A stretch of 64,000 bases of DNA from an uncultured Acidimicrobiales bacterium (GCA_938021675.1 CALIFY010000035.1:1-64000); one strand, 5' to 3'. Shown: positions 8,822 through 18,605, counted from the stretch's first letter. Made by a program: numbers and translations. Notes: generated by a model not told the origin, from the letters alone.

Positions 8822-10663
8822 TCACTCGGCCCGGAACCACTCCTCGATGTTCCAATACTCCGAATCCCAGCCGTTCAAATCGCCGGCTCCCTCGATGTCG
8901 TTGGCCCAGGCCGACACGTTCGCCCGGTAGATCAAGGGGATCAACGCACCTGACTCAACGATGTCGTCCTGCATCTGAGTCACCAAATCCTGGTAGTTGT
9001 CGGCCGACGGCGAGGTTTGGCTCGCTTCGAGGAACAACTCGTCGAATTCCGCCGACTGCATCCGAGGAATGTTGTTGTTGGCCGGCCAACCATCGGCGGC
9101 GGTCGGGATCTGCTCGGTGATGTAGTTGCCGAGATAGGCAACCGGATCGGGAACGGCTGCACCGTTGGTGAACATCTCCATGTCGGAGAAGAACTTCCAG
9201 ATGGATGCGTCGCTAGCGCTCGTTCCGTCGAAGAACAGCGCGCCGTCCTCATTGGACATGTTGACCTGGATGCCGATCTCTTCCCAGTTGGCTTTGATGA
9301 TGTCCTGGTTGGACTGACGGACCGCGTTTGTCGAGGTGACGTAGTCGAACTCCAGCGGCGTTCCATCGGTGAATTCCCGAGTGCCGTCACCGTCGGAATC
9401 CTCGTAGCCGAGACCGTCGAGGATCGAATTGGCTTCATCGACGTCGCGTTCGAGGCACCAATCCTGGTTCGACGAGTTCTGACCTTCAACCGGCCAAATA
9501 GTGCAGGTGGGAACCCCGGACGGGCCGTAGCCAACCTGGACGAGTGCGTCGCGATCGATGGCCAATGACAAGGCCTGGGCGAACTCGAAGTTGTCGAAGA
9601 GAATCGGGTGGTTACCCGAACCATCGGCCACATACTCCGACGGAGGATCAGCCTCCGGGTCGGTCTGGTTGAGGTTGATGTGCTCGACGTTTGCGGTGAA
9701 GCCTGTGCCGAGTCGGCCGTTACCGGCGGCGGCCATCGGGTCGAGGATCTCCGGCGCAACCTGGAGGTTCCAGGCTTAGTCGGCCTCCCCGATTTCCAAC
9801 ACGGAGCGTGCGGCCGCCTCAGCGTCGCCACCGCCCTTGATGGTCACGCTTCCGAAGAAGGGTTTACCTTCGGCCACACCCCGATAGTTGGGATTGAATT
9901 CGTAGGTCACCGTGTCTTCGGGTCGAAGTTCGGTCACCATGTAGGGACCGGTTCCGATCGGCGCGAAGTTCTGATCGGTACACGCGCTGGCCTGTTCACC
10001 GATGCACTCTTCAAACTGTGCCCGCTGCAAAACCGGCTCCAGATAGCCGACGAGATCCACGTACGGGTACGGCTGCGGGTCGGTGAAATTGACGGTTACG
10101 GTGAACTCGTCGTCGGCCACGATGGTATCGACCGTGGTGAAGTCGGCCGAGCAACCGGTCAGCTCATCAGCGCAGTATTCCCAGGTAAACACCACGTCAT
10201 CGGAGGTGAACGGCGTACCGTCGGACCAGGTGATGTCGTCCCGCAGCGTCCAGGTGACCGATGTGAAGTCTTCGGCAACCCCACCGTTGTCGAGGGTCGG
10301 AATCTCGGCAGCCAGGGTTGGAACTATCTCACCCGCCGGATCGAATTTCGCCAACGGCTCGTTGACAAGCGAGGCGGCTAGAAGGTCTTTCGTTCCCGAG
10401 GAAAGCATGGCGTTGGCCTGCGATGGTGCCTGCCACTGAAGCAAAAGGAGTTCGCCACCGGAGCCGGCTTCGCCGCTCGGAGCTTCGGCTTCTTCACCGT
10501 CTCCTTCTTCTTCCTCCTCTGCTTCGCCGTCTCCTTCATCGGCCTCGCCTTCGGCCGCAGTATCGGCACTGGTGTCGTCTTCCGATGCCTCGTCGTCGTC
10601 TCCGCCTCCACAGGCGGCTGCCACGAGCGTAAACGCGAATAGCAGAGCTAAGAGCTTCTTCAT
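8822..10663 (-). pseudogene. Solute-binding lipoprotein, family 5 (SBP 2), interrupted by an in-frame TAA
   Basis: Two same-frame halves together make a normal 612-residue family 5 binding protein. The first half (10663 to 9779) has the lipobox VAAAC (Cys17), a very acidic linker, and the fold start LLLLQWQAPSQANAML; it stops at codon 296 (TAA, 9776-9778) in the sequence GEAD-stop-AWNLQVAPE. The frame stays open after the stop to 8822 and carries the rest of the fold (FAQALSLAIDRDAL, PNPVAYLG-like segment, C-terminal WNIEEWF). Family members have Tyr at this place (GEADYAWNLQV type), so one base change TAC or TAT to TAA explains it. A good ribosome site (AAGGAGAGG) precedes the start. Either a recent nonsense mutation, a sequencing error, or a truncated product. 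Confidence 0.85.
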
Positions 10664-10680
10664 GCGTCCTCTCCTTCCAA

Positions 10681-10696
10681 ACCGGGGTATCCCGGT
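10681..10696. other. Short hairpin in the leader of SBP 2
   Basis: A perfect 6-bp inverted repeat, ACCGGG-GTAT-CCCGGT, lies 17-33 bases upstream of the SBP 2 start codon, just ahead of the ribosome binding site. It could shape translation of the leader but may be chance. The remaining upstream region to 10831 shows no other clear site. Confidence 0.3.
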
Positions 10697-10831
10697 GTAC
10701 GCGAGGCCTGATACTAGCTCTCGGCATCGTGCAAAATCACGACCAACGAGATTGTTGTTACCGTTTGGTCACCAGGCAGCAAAGTGGCAGGTGCCACATC
10801 CAACTACCAGCGGGTCGGCAAGATCCGGCCG

Positions 10832-12739
10832 CTACGACGACGCATCTGCAAGGCGAAGATCGACGATGCTGGCCAACGGGCCACCGCGATCACTGTCGTT
10901 TGTGACGCCGATCGAGGCGACGCGAGCCGTCCCAAACCCGTAGAGCAGCGGAGTCTCCACTAGGGGAATCATGAAGAGCCCATCTTCGCCGCCCTCAAGT
11001 GTCGTGACCCACTGGTCGAGTTCGTTGTAGCAGTCGGCCCGTTCCCCATCGTCGGGCGTGGCGTCGCAGTCGTTGGCCTGAATGTCGAACTCGGGATTGG
11101 AGAAGCCGTAGGGATTCCCGTCGGCTCCGCTCCGATACGCTCCGGATTGGCCTCCGGGCCACGGCCCACCAGACCAAGCGAACTGGGCAACGTCCCACAA
11201 CCCCCCGTCACCGTTGGTTCCGCCAGAGGTCGACGCAGCGATAGCGGCGTCGGAGAATGGCCGTTCCCGGAAGTAGGCACCGCCGGCGACGTTGTCGACC
11301 ACTATCTCGAATCCGGCCTCGGTCAGCTGTTCAGCGAGCAACGTTTGGACCAGTTCCCGCCGGTCGTCACCGCCGGTCGTGCCGATGCGGATGGACAGCG
11401 GGCCCCGGGTCGGATGCCGGAACACACCGTCGGAGTTTCGGGTGTACCCGGCCGCCTCCAGCGCCGCAGCCGCTTGGGCCGGCTGCGCACCGGCGAAATC
11501 AGCCTGATTGTCGACGTAGTTCGCCTGTTTCGACAACCAGTAGGTGTTGCCGAGCGGAACGGGCTGATCGTCGGCGGCCCGTGTCTCCCCATACACCTGG
11601 TCCACAATCGGGTCCTTGTCGATGGCTAGGGCCATGGCCTCTCGCACCGCCGGGTCGGCCAGATGCGGATTCAGCAAATTCAGGCCCCAGTGCTCGTACT
11701 CCGCTCCAATGATCGGCGCAACGACGAAGCCTTCGTCGTCCACGAGTGGCGAATGATCCGGCGTCGGCCGCTCGAACAGCAGATCAGCCCGACCCGCCGC
11801 TACCGCATCGATCCGAGCCTGACGATCGGGCACAAAGTCGATACGGACGGCGTCAACCTCCGACACGCCGTCATTGGTGGCGAGCGGATCAGCCGAACCG
11901 TGATATCGGTCGTTACGGGCCAGCGTCAGCGATTGCCCCCGTTCCCACGACTCAAACTGCAATGGCCCCGAGCTTGGGAGCGCACCATCGGGGCCGGTCA
12001 TTTCCAGCAATCGACGGTTGACTTCTGCTGCGTCGTCACCGAAGGCGTGAGCGGCAAAGACCGTCCGGTACAAACGGCGCCAGTCGGCGAAGAAGTTGGC
12101 CAAGGTAACGGTGAAGGTAACCTCTCCAGTGACCTCGAAACCGGTCACCAGGTCCAGACCGAAACGGGAATTCATGTCATAGCGGCAGCCGTCGTTCGTA
12201 CCGTCGGCAATGGAACCATCGGCTTCTTCGGCACAACCCTCGGTAAGGATCCGGTGGGTGTACGCCACATCTTCGGCCGTCAACGGCGTGTCGTCGGACC
12301 ACCGGAGATCAGATCGGAGTTGATACTTGATCTCAACCGTGTCGTCGCTGCGGACGGTCAACGCCGGTTCGCCGTCGAGCAGCTGCGGGTAGTAGTCGAG
12401 GTTGCGGTCAACACCAAACAACGATTCGAGCAGCCCGGTTTGAATCCAACCGGCGACCGGAAGACCGTTGCTGATCTGATCGTAGTGAAGGTCCGCAGGC
12501 TCTAAACCCTCGACCCAGACCACGGTGCCCTCAGGAGGTGGAGGTGCTGCCTCAACATTGGGATCGGCAACCTCGGAAGCTTCGCCAATCGGTACATCCC
12601 GATCGATCCTCGCGGTATCGATCGTCGACTCCCCTTCCGCCCCTGGGCCGGAGCTACAACCAGCGATCAATACGACGGCAGCAAACCCGAGACTCGTCAG
12701 CCTCCATCGTCGTTTTTCTGCCGCCATATCTTCGCTCAC
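10832..12739 (-). CDS. Solute-binding lipoprotein, family 5 (SBP 3)
   Basis: A 635-residue family 5 binding protein with a lipoprotein signal (basic KRRWR, hydrophobic core, lipobox LIAGC with Cys28 when counted from the GTG at 12739; an ATG at 12727 is an equally good start). The mature part follows the usual order: YYPQLLDGEPALTV, LRWSDDTPLTAEDVAYTHRI, GPLQFESWERGQSLTLARNDRY, AVREAMALAIDKDPIVDQVY and a late WDVAQFAWSGGPWPGG. It starts 24 bp after tpiA, so it may be transcribed with the glycolytic genes. With SBP 2 damaged, this protein is the likely main receptor for the permeases. The substrate is unknown; oligopeptides are the commonest ligands for this family. Confidence 0.88.
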   Translation of the reverse strand: MSEDMAAEKRRWRLTSLGFAAVVLIAGCSSGPGAEGESTIDTARIDRDVPIGEASEVADPNVEAAPPPPEGTVVWVEGLEPADLHYDQISNGLPVAGWIQTGLLESLFGVDRNLDYYPQLLDGEPALTVRSDDTVEIKYQLRSDLRWSDDTPLTAEDVAYTHRILTEGCAEEADGSIADGTNDGCRYDMNSRFGLDLVTGFEVTGEVTFTVTLANFFADWRRLYRTVFAAHAFGDDAAEVNRRLLEMTGPDGALPSSGPLQFESWERGQSLTLARNDRYHGSADPLATNDGVSEVDAVRIDFVPDRQARIDAVAAGRADLLFERPTPDHSPLVDDEGFVVAPIIGAEYEHWGLNLLNPHLADPAVREAMALAIDKDPIVDQVYGETRAADDQPVPLGNTYWLSKQANYVDNQADFAGAQPAQAAAALEAAGYTRNSDGVFRHPTRGPLSIRIGTTGGDDRRELVQTLLAEQLTEAGFEIVVDNVAGGAYFRERPFSDAAIAASTSGGTNGDGGLWDVAQFAWSGGPWPGGQSGAYRSGADGNPYGFSNPEFDIQANDCDATPDDGERADCYNELDQWVTTLEGGEDGLFMIPLVETPLLYGFGTARVASIGVTNDSDRGGPLASIVDLRLADASS

Positions 12740-12763
12740 AAGGGTTGGATCACAAGGCGTTGA

Positions 12764-13561
12764 TCAGTCGTGAAGCCGATACTGGATGATCTTGGCGAAG
12801 GTCTCGGCTTCAAGGCTGGCCCCACCGACAAGGGCGCCGTCGATATCGGGTTGGCCCATAAGTTCTGCGGCATTGATCGGCTTCACCGAACCACCGTATT
12901 GGACTCGGGCCGATGCCGCAGCATCCTCACCGTGGGTTGCTTCCAGTGACGACCGAACCGTCTGACACATCGCCTGGGCATCGTCGGCCGATGCGGTCTT
13001 GCCTGTGCCGATGGCCCAAATCGGCTCGTAGGCGACAACCATCGTCGCCACCTGCTCCGCCTTGACGCGACTCAGACCCGCTTTCAACTGAGCTTTCACT
13101 TTGGCCTCGGCCTCTCCCGCCTCTCGTTCATCGAGTGTCTCGCCGACGCAGAGAATAGGGACCATTTCATTTTTCAAAATCGCTTTGACCTTCGCGTTGA
13201 CGAGATCATCGGTTTCCCCGAAAACTTCGCGACGTTCCGAATGCCCGACGATCACATACCGGACTCCGAGTTTGGCCAGCATCGGCGCCGCCACCTCACC
13301 GGTGAACGCACCGGAAGGCTCAGCATGACAGTGCTGGGCCCCGAGGTGAAACGGAATTCGATCCGATTCGAGGGCGGTCTGAACCGTCCGGATGTCGGTA
13401 AACGGTGGATGGACCGACACATCGACGGCATCGACGTCGTCCCTGGTCACTTCGTAACTCAGCTCTTGGACGAGCTTGAGTGCTTCGAAGTGATTGAGAT
13501 TCATTTTCCAGTTGCCGCTGATCAGCGGCCGTCTGACGGTATCGGGTGTTGTATCGCTCAT
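12764..13561 (-). CDS. tpiA: Triose-phosphate isomerase
   Basis: A 265-residue TIM barrel enzyme interconverting dihydroxyacetone phosphate and glyceraldehyde 3-phosphate. All catalytic residues are seen: Asn17 and Lys19 in GNWKMN, His107 in VIVGHSERR, Glu179 in AYEPIWAIGTGK, and the phosphate-binding YGGSV and GGASL loops near the end. The start codon overlaps the pgk stop by four bases (13558-13561), so gap-pgk-tpiA is a coupled operon. Length is normal. Confidence 0.97.
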   Translation of the reverse strand: MSDTTPDTVRRPLISGNWKMNLNHFEALKLVQELSYEVTRDDVDAVDVSVHPPFTDIRTVQTALESDRIPFHLGAQHCHAEPSGAFTGEVAAPMLAKLGVRYVIVGHSERREVFGETDDLVNAKVKAILKNEMVPILCVGETLDEREAGEAEAKVKAQLKAGLSRVKAEQVATMVVAYEPIWAIGTGKTASADDAQAMCQTVRSSLEATHGEDAAASARVQYGGSVKPINAAELMGQPDIDGALVGGASLEAETFAKIIQYRLHD

Positions 13562-14685
13562 GTCTGCTCCTTACGCAGCGCAGCGAGCCCCGGGAGGTCT
13601 CCCTGTTCAATCAACTCCAGTGAGGCACCGCCTCCGGTCGACATGTGATCGACCCGATCATCGACGCCAAACTGCCGGGCTGCTGCAGCGGAATCCCCTC
13701 CGCCGACGACCGTGTACGCACTGGTTTCGGCGATGGCGTCAGCGACCGCAGCCGTTCCGGCAGCAAACCGCGGGTCTTCGAAGACCCCCATTGGACCGTT
13801 CCACAGAACGGTTCCGGCCTCGGCGATCACGTCTCCAAAAGCCGCCGCCGAGCCGGGCCCGATATCGACACCCATCCAACCATCCGGAAGATCGACCCCA
13901 GACTGGCGAACCTCTCCCCCGGCTTCTGGTTGGAACAGTGTGCCGCCTGGACCCAGTGCTGTCACGTCTTCTGGAAGGTGGATTGGCTTCTCGCCATCGA
14001 GAAGCCGAGAACAGGTTTCGATCATGTCTTGTTCGAGTAACGACGAGCCAACGCTATGGCCTTTGGCCGCCAGGAACGTAAACGCCATTCCGCCACCGAC
14101 GATGATGGAGTCGACAACTTCGAGCAGGGCCTCGATAACGCTCAGCTTGTCGGATACTTTGGCCCCGCCCATCACCGCCACAAACGGTCTTCTTGGCCGA
14201 TTCCGAAGGCCGAGCAACACGTCGACTTCGGAGGCCAAAAGTCGCCCGGCCGCTGAAGGAAGGACGGCCGGCGGACCAACGATGGATGCATGCCGACGGT
14301 GGGACGCCCCAAATGCATCATTGACGTAGAGATCGTGGCCATCGATCAACTTCGCCACGAAGTCTTGATCGTTGCTTTCCTCACCAGGGTCGAAGCGAAG
14401 GTTGTCGGCCAACTCGATCCCTGGCGCCAGCTCATCGAGCCGAACCCGAACGGGATCGAGCGAGTATTGCGGGTCTGGCTGACCCTTCGGGCGGCCGAGG
14501 TGAGAACAGGCCGTGACTTTGGCTCCCGCGTCCTGCAGCCAGCGGAGCGTTGGCAACGCCGCCTTGATGCGGAGGTCGTCGGTGATTTTGCCGTCTTCGA
14601 GTGGAACGTTGAAATCGACCCGAACGAGGACCGAACGGCCACTCACATCGCCGAGGTCTTCTAGCTCCGGGACGTCGAAGATCAC
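13558..14685 (-). CDS. pgk: Phosphoglycerate kinase
   Basis: A 375-residue cytosolic enzyme transferring phosphate from 1,3-bisphosphoglycerate to ADP. Landmarks: VLVRVDFNVPLEDG at 20-33, the substrate motif CSHLGRPKG, VNDAFGASHR, VMGGAKVSDK and the nucleotide-binding VLWNGPMGVFE and GGGDS near the C-terminus. It is about 20 residues shorter than most homologues but no key motif is missing. Four-base overlaps tie it to gap upstream (14682-14685) and tpiA downstream. Confidence 0.97.
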   Translation of the reverse strand: MIFDVPELEDLGDVSGRSVLVRVDFNVPLEDGKITDDLRIKAALPTLRWLQDAGAKVTACSHLGRPKGQPDPQYSLDPVRVRLDELAPGIELADNLRFDPGEESNDQDFVAKLIDGHDLYVNDAFGASHRRHASIVGPPAVLPSAAGRLLASEVDVLLGLRNRPRRPFVAVMGGAKVSDKLSVIEALLEVVDSIIVGGGMAFTFLAAKGHSVGSSLLEQDMIETCSRLLDGEKPIHLPEDVTALGPGGTLFQPEAGGEVRQSGVDLPDGWMGVDIGPGSAAAFGDVIAEAGTVLWNGPMGVFEDPRFAAGTAAVADAIAETSAYTVVGGGDSAAAARQFGVDDRVDHMSTGGGASLELIEQGDLPGLAALRKEQT

Positions 14686-15701
14686 GCCTTATCCTGGTTG
14701 GCGGCGCCGACGATGACGGTGAGGTCGACCAGGCGGTTTGAATAACCCCACTCGTTGTCGTACCAGCCCGCGATCTTGACCAACGAGCCTTGAGTCATGG
14801 TGATTCCAGCATCGAATGTGCACGATGCCGGAGAAGTCACGATGTCGGTGCTGACGATCGGGTCTTCGGTGTAGTCGAGCACCGCGGCGAGCCGGCCGGT
14901 CGAAGCTGCGGTTGAGAAGGCATTGTTTACCTCTTCTACCGACGGCTCGCCCTCGACCACTGCGGTGAAGTCCGTGAGCGAACCGGTAGGAACGGGGACC
15001 CGAAGGGCCGAGCCATCGAGCTTGCCATCCATGGACTGCAGAACCAGTCCGGTAGCCCTGGCCGCGCCTGTCGACGTAGGGATGATGTTGATCGCCGCGC
15101 TGCGGGCCCGGCGAAGGTCTTTGTGGGGGCCGTCGACCAACGCCTGGTCACCGGTGTAGGCGTGGATGGTAGTCATGAGCCCTTGAGTAACACCAAACGC
15201 ATCATCGAGCACCTGAACCATTGGCACGAAACAGTTGGTGGTGCACGACGCGTTCGACACGACCTTGTGTGTGGCGGGGTCAAATGTGTCTTCGTTGACG
15301 CCAACCACGAAGGTTGCGTCCGCCCCACCGCACGGCGCCGACACGATGACATACGGCGCCCCACCTTCGAGGTGACGCGACGCCCCCTCACGATTGGTAA
15401 AGACGCCCGTCGATTCGACGACGACATCAACGCCGAGGTCGCCCCACGGAAGCTTGTCCGGATCTCGCTCGCTCAGCACGGCCAAGACGTCCCCGTCAAC
15501 CGAGATTCCGCCGTCGGCCGCCTCGATCTTGTTCGGCAGTTGACCGAGTACCGAGTCGTACTTGAGCAGGTGAGCCATCGTCTCGATCGAGCCGAGATCG
15601 TTGACAGCTACGAAGTCGATGTCGGCCCCGGCAGCTTTACTCGCCCGAAAGAGATTGCGCCCGATGCGTCCAAATCCGTTGATGCCAACTCGTATCGCCA
15701 T
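14682..15701 (-). CDS. gap: Glyceraldehyde-3-phosphate dehydrogenase
   Basis: A 339-residue NAD-type dehydrogenase with GINGFGRIGRN at the front and catalytic Cys153 in SNASCTTNC. The Rossmann domain has the usual VAVNDLG end of beta-2 and a VVVESTGVF strand. An unusual detail is SAPCGGADATFVVGVN where most families have SAPAKG or SAPGKG, placing an extra Cys (124) close to the active site region. The upstream gap to yvcK is only 83 bp and holds no whiA. First gene of the gap-pgk-tpiA operon. Confidence 0.96.
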   Translation of the reverse strand: MAIRVGINGFGRIGRNLFRASKAAGADIDFVAVNDLGSIETMAHLLKYDSVLGQLPNKIEAADGGISVDGDVLAVLSERDPDKLPWGDLGVDVVVESTGVFTNREGASRHLEGGAPYVIVSAPCGGADATFVVGVNEDTFDPATHKVVSNASCTTNCFVPMVQVLDDAFGVTQGLMTTIHAYTGDQALVDGPHKDLRRARSAAINIIPTSTGAARATGLVLQSMDGKLDGSALRVPVPTGSLTDFTAVVEGEPSVEEVNNAFSTAASTGRLAAVLDYTEDPIVSTDIVTSPASCTFDAGITMTQGSLVKIAGWYDNEWGYSNRLVDLTVIVGAANQDKA

Positions 15702-15784
15702 GCTCTGTGCTCGTCCTTGATCTTGGCCCTCGGCGGGCCGGCTCGATGGGGTTACGGCTGAACCATACCCGGCTCGATCGACGG

Positions 15785-16681
15785 TTAGACCGGGACGTTG
15801 AGTCGGTCACCGCGCAGATCCGCCAGGACCGCGCCAAGCTTGGTCGGATCGTGACTCCAGCCATCATTGTGAGCCAAGTCGGCGGTGATAATCGGCACGG
15901 TTGTCCGGTCTACTGCACCAGCCGCCGATCCGGTCTGCGCCACCACGGCATCGACCGTCACGCCGTGATCGACGATCGCATCGAGGTGCTCAGCCAAGCC
16001 GAACCCGCGGGCCTCCGCCTTGTCGTTTGCGATATTGGCCACAAAGACCTTCTGGCCATTAGAACGACGGAGCGCATCGAGAATCTCCGGCACGACGGCG
16101 GTCGCCAACACCGAAGTGAACAGTGAACCAGGACCGATAATTATCTGATCGGCCTGCTCCACCGCAGCGATGGCCAAAGGCGACGCGGTTGGCTCGATCG
16201 GATCGAACCTCAGATTGGTAATGCCTGTCGACCGTTCGATGGTCACCTGTCCGGTGAGCACGCCGGCGTCGGAGTCGGCGACCAGAGTTACCGGCTGTGT
16301 GGTGGCGGGAACGATCCGACCAGCAGCACCGAGCAACGCCCCTACCTCATCGATTGCATCCTGGAGTTCGCCAGACACCATCGCAAGGCCGGTGAGGAGC
16401 AAGTTCCCAATCGGGTGGCCTTGCAAGGTTCCCGAGTCGAATCGATGCTCAAGCGAACGGGCGAGCAACGAATCGCGAGTGGCCAACGCCGAAAGGCAAC
16501 GCCGAACATCACCGGGCGGTGCCACGTGCAACTCGTCGCGAAGTCGACCGCTCGAACCACCATCGTCACCGACGGAAACAACGCCGACGATCGATTGGGC
16601 GTACTGTCTGACCGCCCCCAAGGTGGTCGCCAACCCGTGGCCGCCACCGAGAGCCGCCACCGAGGGGCCGAGTGCATTCAT
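15785..16681 (-). CDS. yvcK: YvcK/CofD-like gluconeogenesis factor
   Basis: A 298-residue protein of the YvcK (2-phospho-L-lactate transferase-like, CofD fold) family, with the signature VAALGGGHGLATTLGAVR, then VSVGDDGGSSGRLR and PPGDVRRCLSAL. In Gram-positive bacteria YvcK binds UDP-sugars and is needed for growth on gluconeogenic carbon and for cell-wall homeostasis. I took the ATG at 16681; a TTG at 16705 would add eight residues. It follows rapZ by 46 bp as in other actinobacteria. The normal third partner, whiA, is missing downstream. Confidence 0.92.
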   Translation of the reverse strand: MNALGPSVAALGGGHGLATTLGAVRQYAQSIVGVVSVGDDGGSSGRLRDELHVAPPGDVRRCLSALATRDSLLARSLEHRFDSGTLQGHPIGNLLLTGLAMVSGELQDAIDEVGALLGAAGRIVPATTQPVTLVADSDAGVLTGQVTIERSTGITNLRFDPIEPTASPLAIAAVEQADQIIIGPGSLFTSVLATAVVPEILDALRRSNGQKVFVANIANDKAEARGFGLAEHLDAIVDHGVTVDAVVAQTGSAAGAVDRTTVPIITADLAHNDGWSHDPTKLGAVLADLRGDRLNVPV

Positions 16682-16727
16682 CGGAATTCGAGTGTACTCA
16701 CCCAACCTTCGTGGAGCCCGGCGCTAC

Positions 16728-17582
16728 TCACCGATCGATGTCTCTATGGATGACACGGGGCTGCAAACCTTGGTCTTTCAAAATGCGACCGACGCTTTCG
16801 GCGATGGCCACAGACCGATGACGGCCCCCGGTGCAACCGAAGGCGATCGTAAGATAACTCTTACCTTCTTCCTGGTACTCCGGCACCAGGTGATCGAGCA
16901 TTCGTTGCAGGTCGGCGAGGAACCGTTGGCTCGATTCACGGTCGACGACGTACTCCTGGATCTCGGGATCCTTTCCGCTCAGCGGGCGAAGGTCGGGTTC
17001 CCAGTGGGGGTTCGGGAGAAACCGACAGTCGAACACGAGGTCGACGTCGAGAGGAATACCGTGCTTGAACCCAAACGACGCCAGGGTCACCCGCATAGAG
17101 GATTCGGTACCGACGTCTTGGAAATGCCAGGTAATTCGCTCTCGCAGCTGGTGTGGGTTGAGTTCGCTGGTATCGATGACCAGATCGGCACCGGCCCGGA
17201 CCGAGATCAACCGGGATCGCTCTTCTTCGATGGCGTCCACCAGGCTGCCATCGCTTCCATCGACGACCAGAGGATGGCGCCGCTTGGTCGAAACGTATCG
17301 CCGTACCAACACGTCGGTGGACGCTTCCAGAAAGACCGTCGTCAGTTCTTCGACATTGCCCCGGAGGGCCTCGATCTCCTGAGAAACGACCTCATCGTAG
17401 GCCCCCATGACGAGAGCAACCCGCTCGTACCCCCCGGAACCGGACAGGGCCAGTTCGCCAACTTTTGATACCAGCGTTCCCGGAAGGTTGTCGATCACGA
17501 ACCACCCGAGATCTTCGAATGCGCCGGCGGCGACCGAACGCCCGGCGCCGGAAAGACCACTCACTACCGCAATGCGCGTCAC
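16728..17582 (-). CDS. rapZ: RNase adapter/nucleotide-binding protein RapZ (YvcJ family)
   Basis: A 284-residue P-loop protein. From the GTG at 17582 the Walker A is GLSGAGRS (9-16), with Arg replacing the usual Lys, a variant also common in actinobacteria. LGWFVIDNLP, FLEASTDVLVRRY and the C-terminal FGCTGGRHRSVAIAE motif identify the family. In E. coli RapZ guides RNase E to the GlmZ small RNA; in Gram-positives the role is less clear but it hydrolyses nucleotides. An upstream start at 17633 exists but adds 17 residues that do not fit the family. Operon with yvcK. Confidence 0.93.
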   Translation of the reverse strand: MTRIAVVSGLSGAGRSVAAGAFEDLGWFVIDNLPGTLVSKVGELALSGSGGYERVALVMGAYDEVVSQEIEALRGNVEELTTVFLEASTDVLVRRYVSTKRRHPLVVDGSDGSLVDAIEEERSRLISVRAGADLVIDTSELNPHQLRERITWHFQDVGTESSMRVTLASFGFKHGIPLDVDLVFDCRFLPNPHWEPDLRPLSGKDPEIQEYVVDRESSQRFLADLQRMLDHLVPEYQEEGKSYLTIAFGCTGGRHRSVAIAESVGRILKDQGLQPRVIHRDIDR

Positions 17583-17667
17583 AATGCCGAGTCTACGACG
17601 ACTCGGGTTGTAGGTCGGGAACCCTAGCGACAACTTCGTACCCGAAAGTGACTGACCGGTGGCTCGC

Positions 17668-18462
17668 TCACCGTGGCTGTGGCATCTCTAAGCGGCAACG
17701 CAAGACAAGAAGTCGTGGGATGGTGGCCGCCGCCTCGTACTGCGGCGCCTTGGCCAAGAAACCCGCCGGTGGAGCCGGTTCATCCATGCGCTCTAGAGTC
17801 AATCCAACCGCAGCAAGGGCATTGACATAGCGAGAGAGCGGCCGATGAACGAATCGGATATTGACGCCCTTCTGGACTTCCTCAACCGTTTCCTTTTCCT
17901 GTAGGTATTCGCCAACTCGCCAGTACTGCTCGGGCGGGTCGATCATCTGGTCATCGATCCAGCCGCTACCGGGCGTTTGCAGGAGCGGGTGATTCAACAA
18001 AAAGACGAAACGGCCGCCGGGACGAAGGACCCGAGCAATCTCGGCGATCGACGCGTCAAGGTTGTCGATGTGTTCGAACACCAGACAGGCGACGGCAGCG
18101 TCGAACGATTCGTCGGCCACCGGGAGCGCATCGGCCCCCGCTTGGAGGTAGGCGATGCCACCACCGCGCCGTACCGCCTCCGAAATTTGGGCCGAGAACG
18201 GGTCGACCCCAACCACCGTGCGATCGCCGCTCGAAATGTAACGAGCTACTTGACCCTCGCCGGTACCGACATCGAGGACTCGTTCAGCACCGGACAACGC
18301 GGCCGACACCAAAGGAAGGATTTGTTCGGTGTACTCGGGATCGACCCCATCGGTGAATTCACGCTGCCACCACTTCGACACGTTCGGATCGGTCCACGAA
18401 TCAGCCACGTCCCGCAATCTATGCAGCGATGGAGCCAGAGCGGCGCGATGTACGCCGACCAT
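17668..18462 (-). CDS. Class I SAM-dependent methyltransferase
   Basis: A 264-residue Rossmann-fold methyltransferase. Motif I VLDVGTGEGQVARY is followed by VVGVDPFS, the post-I acidic loop, FDAAVACLVFEHIDN (motif IV region) and IARVLRPGGRFVFLLNH (motif VI). It resembles UbiE/Methyltransf_11 enzymes acting on small molecules; the substrate is unknown. I used the ATG at 18462; a TTG at 18534 in frame would extend it by 24 residues lacking family character. It lies between rapZ and the CAP-domain gene on the same strand. Confidence 0.82.
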   Translation of the reverse strand: MVGVHRAALAPSLHRLRDVADSWTDPNVSKWWQREFTDGVDPEYTEQILPLVSAALSGAERVLDVGTGEGQVARYISSGDRTVVGVDPFSAQISEAVRRGGGIAYLQAGADALPVADESFDAAVACLVFEHIDNLDASIAEIARVLRPGGRFVFLLNHPLLQTPGSGWIDDQMIDPPEQYWRVGEYLQEKETVEEVQKGVNIRFVHRPLSRYVNALAAVGLTLERMDEPAPPAGFLAKAPQYEAAATIPRLLVLRCRLEMPQPR

Positions 18463-18605
18463 CACCGCCGCCCTCGGCAACACACCTGCAGACAACGCGT
18501 TGGGGTCGCCGCCGATGAACGACGACGACCCCAACGGTTCATTTCTTTCCGCCGAAATACTCTGGCCATCGATCGCTGTTGAACGATCGACTACCTATCA
18601 AACCG

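Noticed and set aside
9776-9778. Recoding of the TAA in SBP 2 (programmed readthrough)
   Set aside because: TAA is the least leaky stop, no known noncanonical residue uses it, and I saw no clear structure after it. Mutation or error is simpler.
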